Assembly (NCBI RefSeq): GCF_019420015.1
Contig: NZ_JAHZIA010000055.1
Location: 15,866-21,734, forward strand
Direction: 5' to 3'
Source: Anaerofustis sp.
Lineage (GTDB): Bacteria > Bacillota > Clostridia > Eubacteriales > Anaerofustaceae
Length of the DNA stretch: 5,869 nucleotides
The notes beneath the pieces are model-generated. The model saw only the letters and a program-made list of their open reading frames with translations, had not been told where the DNA came from and did not search any database. How positions within the stretch are numbered: the stretch's first letter is position 1; the number at the start of each line of letters is the position of its first letter. The position numbers were made by a program, and so were the translations under genes. Positions 1 through 5,869 of the stretch are shown in pieces.

Positions 1-1
1 T

Positions 2-1540
2 CTTGTTCTCAGTATAGACAGTGTTATACAGATGTATGCGGAAAGTGCTCTCGAAAAAGGTATAAAGAAGACAGGGGCCAAAAGAGCGATGGCCATTGCG
101 GTGGATCCTTCCACCGGGGAAATTTTGGCAATGGCTGCAAATCCTAGTTATGATTTAAACGACCCTTGGAAACTGGATGAAGATTTTGCAGAAAATTTCA
201 GTTCTGATTTTTATACGGAAAAGAACGGGAAAAAGAAAAAGATGAGCGAGAGTGAAAAGCTCGCTATGATGTGGGATAATCCGAATATAAGTTTGAACTA
301 CGAGCCGGGGTCTACCTTTAAACCCGTTACCGTTTCGGCGGCATTGGAAGAAGGTTCTATTACCAAGTCTTCAAGATTTTATTGTAGCGGATATAAGGTT
401 GTTGCCGGTACAAAGATAAGGTGTGCGGTATATCCGAATGCTCACGGAAGCGAGTCTCTTGCGGAAGCGGTTGCCAATTCGTGTAACCCTGCGATGATGG
501 AAATTGCGATGCGTATGGGACCGGATGTGTTTTATGATTATATATACAATTTCGGGTTTGGTTCCAAGACGGGTATTTCTCTGGGAGGAGAAGAAAGCGG
601 TATAGTTCCCCCAAATGAGAACGTAAATATAGTCGATTACGTTACAAAGGGATTCGGACAGGGGATTTCAACCACTCCTATACAGATGATAATGGCTCTT
701 AGTTCTATAATCAATGACGGATACTTGTTAAAGCCTCAGTTGGTAAAATATGTTACCGAAGGGGAAGATAACGAGATAACGACAAGTTATGACAAAGAAG
801 TAGTAAGACAGATTATATCAAAGGACACCTCAAAGACCATGAGGAAATACTTAAGAGGGGTTGTTACGAAATCCGATGTATTGTCAAAATACGATTCTAA
901 AACCCTTAAAATGGGGGGTAAGACAGGTACTGCTCAAAAGATAGTTGACGGCAAATATTCTCACTCAAAATATGTTACGAGTTTCTTTGGTTTTGCTCCG
1001 TACGACGATCCGAAAATTGCGGTTATAGTAATTTTGGATGAACCTACAAACGGAAGTTACGGAAGTACCACGGCAACTCCGATTGCATCTGAGATACTCA
1101 AAAATTCGGTTAATTATTTGAATACAAAATCTCAAAATTCAAGTAAGGGAATAAAAACCCTAAACAGCAAAGTGACGGTTCCCGATGTAAGAGGGAAGAG
1201 CTTGACGGATGCAAAGAGTCTGCTTGATTCTTTGAATATAAAATACAAAATCACATATAAAAACAAAAATCAAAAAGATGGGGTTGTTGTAAGTCAAAGT
1301 GATGTTCAAAAAACTTACAAAAATAAAATAACGCTTGTTGTGGACGATGTTTCTTCAACGACGGTTACGATGCCTGATTTGGAAGGTATGAGCGTTCAGG
1401 GGGCGAACGAAGCACTTACCAAGCTCGGGCTTACGATGGAAATAAAAGGCGGGGGAATTGCGACAAAGCAAAGTATCAAAGCCGGAAAAACGGTCAAAAA
1501 GGGAACGAGAGTTACCGTTACTTTTGAATATGTTAAGTAA
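2..1540 (+). CDS. spoVD: SpoVD/PBP2-type class B penicillin-binding protein (D,D-transpeptidase) with two PASTA domains, 5' partial
   Basis: This enzyme cross-links peptidoglycan stem peptides outside the membrane and is the target class of beta-lactams. The frame is open from base 2, giving 512 visible residues. The first ATG (base 32) is internal, because the residues before it (LVLSIDSVIQ) already belong to the transpeptidase domain. About 200-250 N-terminal residues (membrane anchor and dimerisation domain) should lie to the left, judging from family length. Numbering from base 2, the active-site STFK has Ser104, the second motif is SCN 160-162, and KTGT starts at Lys307. Two C-terminal PASTA domains follow at about 391-449 (VPDVRGKS) and 455-512 (MPDLEGMS). 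Cysteines at 128, 141 and 161 lie near the active site; the last two resemble the redox pair described for Bacillus SpoVD. The SEDS gene downstream fits a SpoVD-SpoVE or PBP2-FtsW pair. Class B PBP is near certain; a sporulation role (SpoVD) rather than a division role is less sure. Confidence 0.9.
   Translation, partial: LVLSIDSVIQMYAESALEKGIKKTGAKRAMAIAVDPSTGEILAMAANPSYDLNDPWKLDEDFAENFSSDFYTEKNGKKKKMSESEKLAMMWDNPNISLNYEPGSTFKPVTVSAALEEGSITKSSRFYCSGYKVVAGTKIRCAVYPNAHGSESLAEAVANSCNPAMMEIAMRMGPDVFYDYIYNFGFGSKTGISLGGEESGIVPPNENVNIVDYVTKGFGQGISTTPIQMIMALSSIINDGYLLKPQLVKYVTEGEDNEITTSYDKEVVRQIISKDTSKTMRKYLRGVVTKSDVLSKYDSKTLKMGGKTGTAQKIVDGKYSHSKYVTSFFGFAPYDDPKIAVIVILDEPTNGSYGSTTATPIASEILKNSVNYLNTKSQNSSKGIKTLNSKVTVPDVRGKSLTDAKSLLDSLNIKYKITYKNKNQKDGVVVSQSDVQKTYKNKITLVVDDVSSTTVTMPDLEGMSVQGANEALTKLGLTMEIKGGGIATKQSIKAGKTVKKGTRVTVTFEYVK
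1169..1537 (+). other. Tandem PASTA domains at the C-terminus of the PBP
   Basis: Two consecutive repeats of the PASTA type are visible. The first runs from about base 1172 to 1348 and opens with VTVPDVRGKSLTDAKSLL. The second runs from about 1364 to the stop and opens with VTMPDLEGMSVQGANEAL. Each has the family's VPD/MPD opening, a helix of the AxxxL type, a Q-S turn (VVSQS, TKQS) and a closing basic beta strand. PASTA domains are extracellular modules linked to binding of uncrosslinked peptidoglycan or beta-lactams, or to stabilising the protein. The linker from the transpeptidase domain is rich in Ser, Asn and Lys. Confidence 0.85.
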
Positions 1541-1556
1541 ATTGCGTAAAAATCTT

Positions 1557-1584
1557 TTAACTTATCTTGTAAAAGTGATATAAT
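1557..1584 (+). promoter_or_regulatory. Predicted sigma-A type promoter ahead of murF (extended -10)
   Basis: A perfect TATAAT hexamer lies at 1579-1584, with the extended -10 dinucleotide TG at 1576-1577. A 4-of-6 match to the -35 consensus, TTAACT, lies at 1557-1562, separated by 16 bases. Initiation would be expected near 1591, giving a leader of about 25 bases that still contains the murF ribosome binding site. It lies in the only sizeable gap of the window and would let murF-mraY-murD and the SEDS gene be transcribed independently of the upstream PBP gene. AT-rich sequence produces chance TATAAT boxes, so this remains a prediction. Confidence 0.55.
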
Positions 1585-1605
1585 AAGTCAGATATTAAAA
1601 AATTT

Positions 1606-1610
1606 GAGGT
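1606..1610 (+). promoter_or_regulatory. Ribosome binding site of murF
   Basis: GAGGT lies five bases before the ATG at 1616 and is complementary to the 16S rRNA 3' end. It supports that ATG as the murF start; the protein made from it has the full expected N-terminal domain. Confidence 0.75.
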
Positions 1611-1615
1611 AATAT

Positions 1616-2989
1616 ATGTATAGTATTGATATATCAAAATTGGAAAAAGCGGTAAACGGCAAAATTATACATAAAGGTAAGCACAATACCGTAAGCGGAG
1701 TTGTTATCGACAGCAGACTTGTAAAAGAGGGAGATGTTTTCTTTGCTCTTGACGGTACGGCTCTTGACGGTCATGACTTTGTGAAAAAAGCCGACGAAAA
1801 AGGTGCGGCTTGTTGTATAGTAAAAAGATTTACAGAGCAGACAGAGTGTTTTCAAATACAGGTTGAAGATACTCTCAAGGCTCTTTATGATATGGCATTG
1901 AGTTATAAAAATGAGTTTGATATTCCTTTTGTGGCACTTACGGGAAGTGCGGGAAAAACATCAACAAAAGATATGGTTGCGGGAGTGTTGTCTAAAAAAT
2001 ACAATACTATGAAGACCATAGGAAACTATAACAGTACGACGGGAGTTCCTCTTACGTTGTTTAATCTGAAAAAGGAAAACGAGATTGCCGTTATCGAAAT
2101 GGGAATGAACCATAAAGGCGAGATAGAAAAGATAAGTTCTTTGGTTAAACCTGACTATGCAATGATAACGAATGTCGGCGTTACACATATAGAAAACCTT
2201 GGAAGCAAGGAGAATATATTTAAAGCAAAGACGGAGATAACAAAGGGACTCAAAAAGGGCGCAACCCTTGTGGTCAATGGAGACAATGAGTTCTTTAGAG
2301 ATTATAAAAACGATGATTTTAAAGTCGTTAAAGTAGGTATAGAAAACGGAGATTTCAAAGCGTATGATTTGAAATTTGACAGAAAGGGCGTTTCTTTTAA
2401 GGTTAGCTGGCAGGGCGAAGAATATTCTTTCAATGTAAATATTCCCGCCAATTACAGTGTATACAACGGTCTTTTTGCCATATATACGGGATTTCACTTC
2501 GGACTTGATTATGAGCAGATAAAGCAGGGAATTTTGGAATTTGTTCCAAGCAACAACAGAATGCGTATAGAAAAATTAAAAGATTTTACTATTATAGACG
2601 ATACGTACAATTCAAATCCCGACGCTTTGAAAGAAGCTTTGAGTTTACTATCGAATATCAGTGGCAATAATAGAAAAGTAGCCGTTTTGGGAGATATGTT
2701 TGAGCTTGGGAAAGAAAGCGAGCGGGAACATTACGGATGCGGAAGATTTCTTAAAGAAAAAAATATAGATTTGCTTTTGGCTTTGGGAAAGGACAGTTTG
2801 CATATCGTAAGAGGTGCAGTTGAAAACGGATTTGACGAAGAGAGAGCCGTATATTTTGAAAGCAAAGAAGAACTTATAAAAAATATAAAAAGCTATTTAT
2901 CCAAGGGGGATTATATATTGTTTAAGGCTTCCAGGGGAATGGCGTTTGAAGATATAGTGAAAGCAGTTAAAGACGGGGGTAAAAATTAA
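1616..2989 (+). CDS. murF: UDP-N-acetylmuramoyl-tripeptide--D-alanyl-D-alanine ligase (MurF)
   Basis: MurF is the last cytoplasmic Mur ligase: it uses ATP to join D-Ala-D-Ala to UDP-MurNAc-tripeptide, yielding the pentapeptide precursor that MraY uses. The 457-residue product has the normal family length and three domains. The N-terminal substrate domain (about 1-85) carries VVIDSRLVKEGDVFFAL. The central ATPase domain has the P-loop GSAGKTS at 110-116 and GNYNSTTGVPLTLF, followed by EMGMNHKGEI, THIENLGS and Lys205 in KAKTEI, the expected carbamylated lysine. The C-terminal domain has DDTYNSNPDA starting at 328, LGDMFELG near 358 and KASRGM near 437. DDTYNSNP and the GNYNSTTGVP signature separate MurF from MurE, MurD and MurC. 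The start is fixed by a GAGGT site, and the stop overlaps the mraY start by one base, implying translational coupling. No key residue appears to be missing. Confidence 0.96.
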   Translation: MYSIDISKLEKAVNGKIIHKGKHNTVSGVVIDSRLVKEGDVFFALDGTALDGHDFVKKADEKGAACCIVKRFTEQTECFQIQVEDTLKALYDMALSYKNEFDIPFVALTGSAGKTSTKDMVAGVLSKKYNTMKTIGNYNSTTGVPLTLFNLKKENEIAVIEMGMNHKGEIEKISSLVKPDYAMITNVGVTHIENLGSKENIFKAKTEITKGLKKGATLVVNGDNEFFRDYKNDDFKVVKVGIENGDFKAYDLKFDRKGVSFKVSWQGEEYSFNVNIPANYSVYNGLFAIYTGFHFGLDYEQIKQGILEFVPSNNRMRIEKLKDFTIIDDTYNSNPDALKEALSLLSNISGNNRKVAVLGDMFELGKESEREHYGCGRFLKEKNIDLLLALGKDSLHIVRGAVENGFDEERAVYFESKEELIKNIKSYLSKGDYILFKASRGMAFEDIVKAVKDGGKN

Positions 2990-2991
2990 TG
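2975..2991 (+). promoter_or_regulatory. murF/mraY start-stop overlap with weak ribosome binding site
   Basis: The sequence TAATG at 2987-2991 holds both the murF stop (TAA, 2987-2989) and the mraY start (ATG, 2989-2991). The only upstream purine tract is GGGGGT at 2975-2980, a modest Shine-Dalgarno match. The overlap suggests that ribosomes finishing murF reinitiate on mraY, which would keep the two products in step. Confidence 0.65.
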
Positions 2992-3993
2992 GTATATACA
3001 ATTCTTTCCACTCTGATTTCATTTGCAATAGTAGTTTTATTAACACCGAAATTTATTCCTTTTTTACAAAGACTTAAAATGGGGCAGACTATAAGAGAGC
3101 TTGGACCGAAAAGTCACTATAAAAAAGCCGGAACACCGACTATGGGGGGACTTGTTATGATGCTCGCCATTCTCATTACCTGTGCTTTGTTTTTTACAAA
3201 GGCAGACGGAGATTTGGTGTTTGCGTTGTTTGTGACTCTTATTTTCGGGCTTATAGGATTCTTGGACGATTATATTAAAATGGTTCAAAAAAACAGACTT
3301 AATTCTGAAGGCGGGGTTCTTGTTCCATATCTTGGAATGCTTCCGATACAAAAGTTGCTTTTGCAGTTTTCGGCAGCAGGTGCGGTAGCCGTATATGCGG
3401 CTTTTCATCCGACTATAGGAACGGGGGTTTTGATACCTTTTACCGATCTTACCTGGGATATGGGGATGTTTTATATTCCTTTTGTTATTATAGCGATAGT
3501 TGCAGTCGTAAATGCGGCTAATTTGACGGATGGCTTGGACGGTCTTGCTTGTGGTGTTACGATGATAATACTGGTATTTTTCTTGGTATTTTCCCTCGCA
3601 AACGGATTTACTTCAATGAATATTTTTTCAGCAAGCGTGATAGGTGCATGCTTGGGATTTTTATGTTATAACGCACATCCCGCTTCCATATTTATGGGAG
3701 ACACGGGGTCGATGGCACTTGGCGGTGCGGTTGTTATAATTTCGATATTTACCAGATCGGAACTTTTTATATTGATTGCCGGAGGTATCTATTTTATAGA
3801 GGCATTGTCTGTTGTTCTTCAAGTTGGATACTTCAAGAAAACCGGGGGCAAAAGATTGTTTAAAATGGCTCCGATTCATCACCATTTTGAGCTTTTGGGG
3901 CATCATGAAACGAAGATAGTAATTTGTTTTTGGATTACAACCGCTGTTTTGGTTTTGATATCTTTATTGTCCCTTCCTATAATGTTTAACTGA
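2989..3993 (+). CDS. mraY: Phospho-N-acetylmuramoyl-pentapeptide-transferase (MraY)
   Basis: MraY is the integral membrane enzyme that transfers phospho-MurNAc-pentapeptide from its UDP carrier to undecaprenyl phosphate, making lipid I on the cytoplasmic face. The 334-residue product is close to the Bacillus length and strongly hydrophobic, consistent with the family's ten membrane helices. Family signatures appear in order: GPKSHYKKAGTPTMGG in the N-terminal third, FLDDYIK with the catalytic Asp pair 93-94, NLTDGLDGL starting at 178, FMGDTGS with the Mg2+-binding Asp238, and APIHHHFELLG with His297-299. These match the polyprenyl-phosphate HexNAc-1-P transferase superfamily, and the triple-His loop specifically marks MraY rather than WecA or TagO. 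It is the known target of nucleoside antibiotics such as tunicamycin and muraymycins. Its start overlaps the murF stop, and its own stop overlaps the murD ribosome binding site. Confidence 0.97.
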   Translation: MVYTILSTLISFAIVVLLTPKFIPFLQRLKMGQTIRELGPKSHYKKAGTPTMGGLVMMLAILITCALFFTKADGDLVFALFVTLIFGLIGFLDDYIKMVQKNRLNSEGGVLVPYLGMLPIQKLLLQFSAAGAVAVYAAFHPTIGTGVLIPFTDLTWDMGMFYIPFVIIAIVAVVNAANLTDGLDGLACGVTMIILVFFLVFSLANGFTSMNIFSASVIGACLGFLCYNAHPASIFMGDTGSMALGGAVVIISIFTRSELFILIAGGIYFIEALSVVLQVGYFKKTGGKRLFKMAPIHHHFELLGHHETKIVICFWITTAVLVLISLLSLPIMFN

Positions 3994-3997
3994 GGAG
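3992..3997 (+). promoter_or_regulatory. Ribosome binding site of murD
   Basis: GAGGAG, a strong Shine-Dalgarno match, shares two bases with the mraY stop codon (TGA, 3991-3993) and sits nine bases before the murD ATG at 4007. It fixes the murD start. Confidence 0.85.
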
Positions 3998-4006
3998 ATA
4001 TTATAA

Positions 4007-5383
4007 ATGAATTTAAAAGACGGAACATATATGGTTGTCGGAGGGGGAAGAAGCGGTGTTTCCACTGCGAAATTCCTTTCGAAATCGGATAAAAAAGTAT
4101 ATTTGACGGATACTAAAGAATACGATGATATAGCAAAGCTTGGCTTTGGAATAGACGGAATAAAAGATGATAAAAACATAACTTTTCTTCTTGGCAGGCA
4201 GCCCTACGAAGAAGAAATAAAAAAATGCGAAGCAGTAATAGTATCTCCGTCGGTTCCTCCGAAAGCTTTTCCCATAACCTGTGCGAGAGAGAACGGAATA
4301 CCCGTATACAGCGAGTTTGAATTTGCAAACGGGTTTTGCAAAGGATACAAGGTTGCGATAACGGGTACAAACGGAAAAACCACAACGACTACTTTGGTAG
4401 GCGAGATTTTTAAAAATGCAGGATACGAAACTTACGTAAACGGAAATATAGGAGATGCTTTTATAAACGATGCGGATAAGGGGGATGAAAACAGTATATA
4501 CGCCCTTGAAATAAGCTCGTATCAATTGGAAATGACGGATAAATTCAAGCCGAATGTGGCGATAATGACAAACATCACTCCGGACCATCTTGAAAGACAC
4601 GGCACTTTCGAAGAGTATGTGAGAGTAAAGGGCAATGTGTTTTTAAATCAAGACGAAGACGATTATCTTGTGATAAACAAAGAAGACGATATCTTAATGA
4701 ATTTAAGCAAAAGAGCAAAAAGCAGGGTTCTTACTTTTACGACGAAGAGGGACGAACAAGCTAATGCTTATTTGAAAGACAATGAGATAATCATCAACTT
4801 TGAAGATAAAGCATATCCTTTGATAAATATAAACGAATTAAAATTATACGGTCTTCATAATGTAATGAATGTTATGGGGGCGGTGCTTAGCGCCGTTGTT
4901 AAAGGAGTTTCGAAGGAGAGTATAGTAAATACCCTTAAAAATTTTAAAAGTGTCGAGCACAGAATAGAGTATGTTGACACGGTGGATGGCATAGAATATA
5001 TAAACGATTCAAAAGGAACAAACGTCGATGCTACCATAACTTCCATAAAATCCATGAAAAAGAACACTGTTTTGATGCTTGGAGGTTATGACAAAAAGAC
5101 ACCTTTCGACAGTTTAGCCGAAAACTTAAGTGATAATATTAAATGTATTGTTCTTTACGGTAATGTAAAGAATAAAATAAAAGATACCCTGGACAGATAC
5201 GGATACAAAAAATACTGTGTCGTTGAAGGGGATTTTTACGCAGCCTGTCAAAAAGCAAGAGAGCTTGCAAGTAGCGGAGAGAGTGTTTTGCTTTCTCCCG
5301 CAACTTCCAGCTTTGATATGTTTGACGATTATGAGCAAAGGGGAAGGGCGTTTAAAGAATACGTTAAAAATCTGAAAGGATAA
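4007..5383 (+). CDS. murD: UDP-N-acetylmuramoyl-L-alanine--D-glutamate ligase (MurD)
   Basis: MurD is the cytoplasmic ATP-dependent ligase that adds D-Glu to UDP-MurNAc-L-Ala, the second amino-acid step in building the stem peptide. The 458-residue product has the usual length. The N-terminal Rossmann-like domain opens with VVGGGRSGVSTAKFL (about 10-24) and holds VSPSVPP, the clostridial form of the UDP-sugar site. The central domain has the P-loop GTNGKTT at 120-126, GNIGDAF, EISSYQLE, TNITPDHLERHG and Lys208 in RVKGNVF, the expected carbamylated lysine. GLHN ends at 285. The C-terminal domain holds HRIE from 318, NDSKGTN at 333-339, LGGYDKK and SPATSSFDMF at 430-439. The SSYQLE, NDSKxTN and SFDMF motifs identify MurD rather than other Mur ligases. 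It lies 13 bases after mraY and 9 bases before the SEDS gene, so it is part of the same operon. No defects are visible. Confidence 0.96.
   Translation: MNLKDGTYMVVGGGRSGVSTAKFLSKSDKKVYLTDTKEYDDIAKLGFGIDGIKDDKNITFLLGRQPYEEEIKKCEAVIVSPSVPPKAFPITCARENGIPVYSEFEFANGFCKGYKVAITGTNGKTTTTTLVGEIFKNAGYETYVNGNIGDAFINDADKGDENSIYALEISSYQLEMTDKFKPNVAIMTNITPDHLERHGTFEEYVRVKGNVFLNQDEDDYLVINKEDDILMNLSKRAKSRVLTFTTKRDEQANAYLKDNEIIINFEDKAYPLININELKLYGLHNVMNVMGAVLSAVVKGVSKESIVNTLKNFKSVEHRIEYVDTVDGIEYINDSKGTNVDATITSIKSMKKNTVLMLGGYDKKTPFDSLAENLSDNIKCIVLYGNVKNKIKDTLDRYGYKKYCVVEGDFYAACQKARELASSGESVLLSPATSSFDMFDDYEQRGRAFKEYVKNLKG
5375..5380 (+). promoter_or_regulatory. Probable weak ribosome binding site of the SEDS gene
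   Basis: AAAGGA at the very end of murD lies 12 bases before the ATG at 5393, longer than the usual spacing. The alternative in-frame ATG at 5423 has AGAGGA ending only two bases before it, which is too close for a normal site. I prefer 5393, which keeps a basic N-terminal tail ahead of the first membrane helix, but translation may depend on coupling with murD. Confidence 0.45.
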
Positions 5384-5392
5384 TCTAGCTAT

Positions 5393-5869
5393 ATGAGAGA
5401 AGCAAGAAAAAGCAAGAGGACGATGGATTATTGGCTTCTTCTTACGGTAATAGGTCTTACCGTTTTTGGTATTATTTCAATTTTTTCAGCCAGTATGTAT
5501 AATTCGGGGATTGAAGGAAGTCCCTTCTCTTATTTTATTAAACAACTTATATTTGCCATAGTGGGAATAACACTCATGATAACCATATCGAACATAGACT
5601 ACAGAAAAACCAAACGTTTCGCACCTATTGTTATGATTGGTGCAATTATTCTTCTGGTGCTTGTTCTTTTCGTTGGGGTTAACGTTAACGGGGCAAAAAG
5701 ATGGATAAGTATACCGGGAGGTACAATACAACCAAGCGAGTTTAATAAAGTTGCTTTAATACTTTTTATGGCATATTCTTTGGAAAAGAAGAAAGAGCTT
5801 ATCGGTACTTTCAGATACGGAATACTTCCTTATATGGGACTTGCAGCTCTTGTGTGTGGGCTTATAGCT
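5393..5869 (+). CDS. spoVE: FtsW/SpoVE-type SEDS peptidoglycan glycosyltransferase, 3' partial
   Basis: SEDS proteins are multi-pass membrane enzymes that polymerise lipid II into glycan strands together with a class B PBP. The frame is open from the ATG at 5393 to the window edge (159 residues, roughly 40% of a typical FtsW or SpoVE), so no stop codon is visible. A basic cytoplasmic tail (MREARKSKR) precedes membrane segments at about 13-36, 48-67 and 77-95. The SEDS signature follows: NGAKRWISIPGG from 99, then QPSEFNKVALILFMAYSL to 130, and another hydrophobic segment from 142. In RodA, FtsW and SpoVE this region reads NGAxRWI...QPSE. It starts nine bases after murD. The position between murD and an expected murG is the spoVE place in Bacillus and Clostridia, and the ftsW place in other bacteria. 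FtsW and SpoVE cannot be told apart from this fragment, and the symbol is given on gene order and the SpoVD-like partner. Confidence 0.88.
   Translation, partial: MREARKSKRTMDYWLLLTVIGLTVFGIISIFSASMYNSGIEGSPFSYFIKQLIFAIVGITLMITISNIDYRKTKRFAPIVMIGAIILLVLVLFVGVNVNGAKRWISIPGGTIQPSEFNKVALILFMAYSLEKKKELIGTFRYGILPYMGLAALVCGLIA

Noticed and set aside
32..34. ATG at 32 as the start of the PBP gene
   Set aside because: The frame is open to the left edge, and the preceding residues LVLSIDSVIQ are conserved transpeptidase-domain sequence, so the gene begins outside the window.
228..243. Lysine-rich stretch coded by an A-rich tract in the PBP, considered as a slippage or frameshift site
   Set aside because: The frame continues intact through conserved motifs on both sides, and G interruptions break the A-run. 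It is probably just a surface loop before the active-site serine.
360..614. Open frame of 84 codons on the minus strand inside the PBP gene
   Set aside because: It lies wholly opposite the conserved transpeptidase domain, and its translation resembles no family I know. It is a shadow of the real gene.
1554..1575. Inverted repeat CTTTTA / TAAAAG that could be a terminator or operator
   Set aside because: Only six AT-rich base pairs with a ten-base loop and no T-run after it, so not a credible terminator. It overlaps the predicted -35 and spacer, but nothing else suggests an operator.
1961..2497. Open frame of 178 codons on the minus strand inside murF
   Set aside because: Long but fully antisense to conserved MurF motifs. 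AT-rich coding sequence with few stop codons in that frame explains it, and I saw no domain in it.
4013..4600. Open frame of 195 codons on the minus strand inside murD
   Set aside because: Antisense to the P-loop and UDP-binding region of murD, with aromatic- and basic-rich low-complexity translation typical of a shadow frame.
5486..5731. Open frame of 81 codons on the minus strand near the right edge
   Set aside because: It overlaps the clearly recognisable SEDS frame on the + strand, which has membrane helices and the QPSE motif.

Overview
This window is part of a division and cell wall (dcw) cluster from a low-GC, AT-rich Gram-positive bacterium. It is most likely an anaerobic member of Clostridia, with a layout resembling the Peptostreptococcaceae and relatives. 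The assignment rests on three things: AT-rich codon use with strong purine-rich Shine-Dalgarno sites, a SpoVD-like class B penicillin-binding protein with PASTA domains, and the gene order PBP - murF - mraY - murD - SEDS gene with no murE in between. Placement below class level is inference from gene order and protein style, not from a database search.

Layout, all on the + strand: 2-1540 is the 3' part of a SpoVD/PBP2-type transpeptidase (transpeptidase domain plus two PASTA domains; its N-terminus lies outside the window). 1541-1615 is the only real intergenic gap; it carries a good-looking extended -10 promoter and the murF ribosome binding site. 1616-2989 is murF, 2989-3993 is mraY (start overlaps the murF stop by one base), 4007-5383 is murD, and 5393-5869 is the 5' part of an ftsW/spoVE-type SEDS gene that runs off the right edge. 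There is no gene-free stretch over 300 bases, and I see no RNA genes, mobile elements, CRISPR arrays or terminators.

Together the genes make and polymerise peptidoglycan precursor. MurD adds D-Glu to UDP-MurNAc-L-Ala. MurF adds D-Ala-D-Ala to the UDP-MurNAc-tripeptide. MraY moves the phospho-MurNAc-pentapeptide onto undecaprenyl phosphate to make lipid I. The SEDS protein is expected to be the glycosyltransferase partner that polymerises lipid II, and the SpoVD/PBP2-type protein cross-links the strands. MurE (third amino acid) and MurG (lipid II synthesis) are not in view; murG would be expected just downstream.

All catalytic motifs I looked for are intact and no gene is broken. I do not see a previously undescribed system here. 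The points most worth a second look are the SpoVD-type cysteine pair at the PBP active site, the two PASTA domains on that protein, the promoter inside the cluster ahead of murF, and the absence of murE from its usual position.
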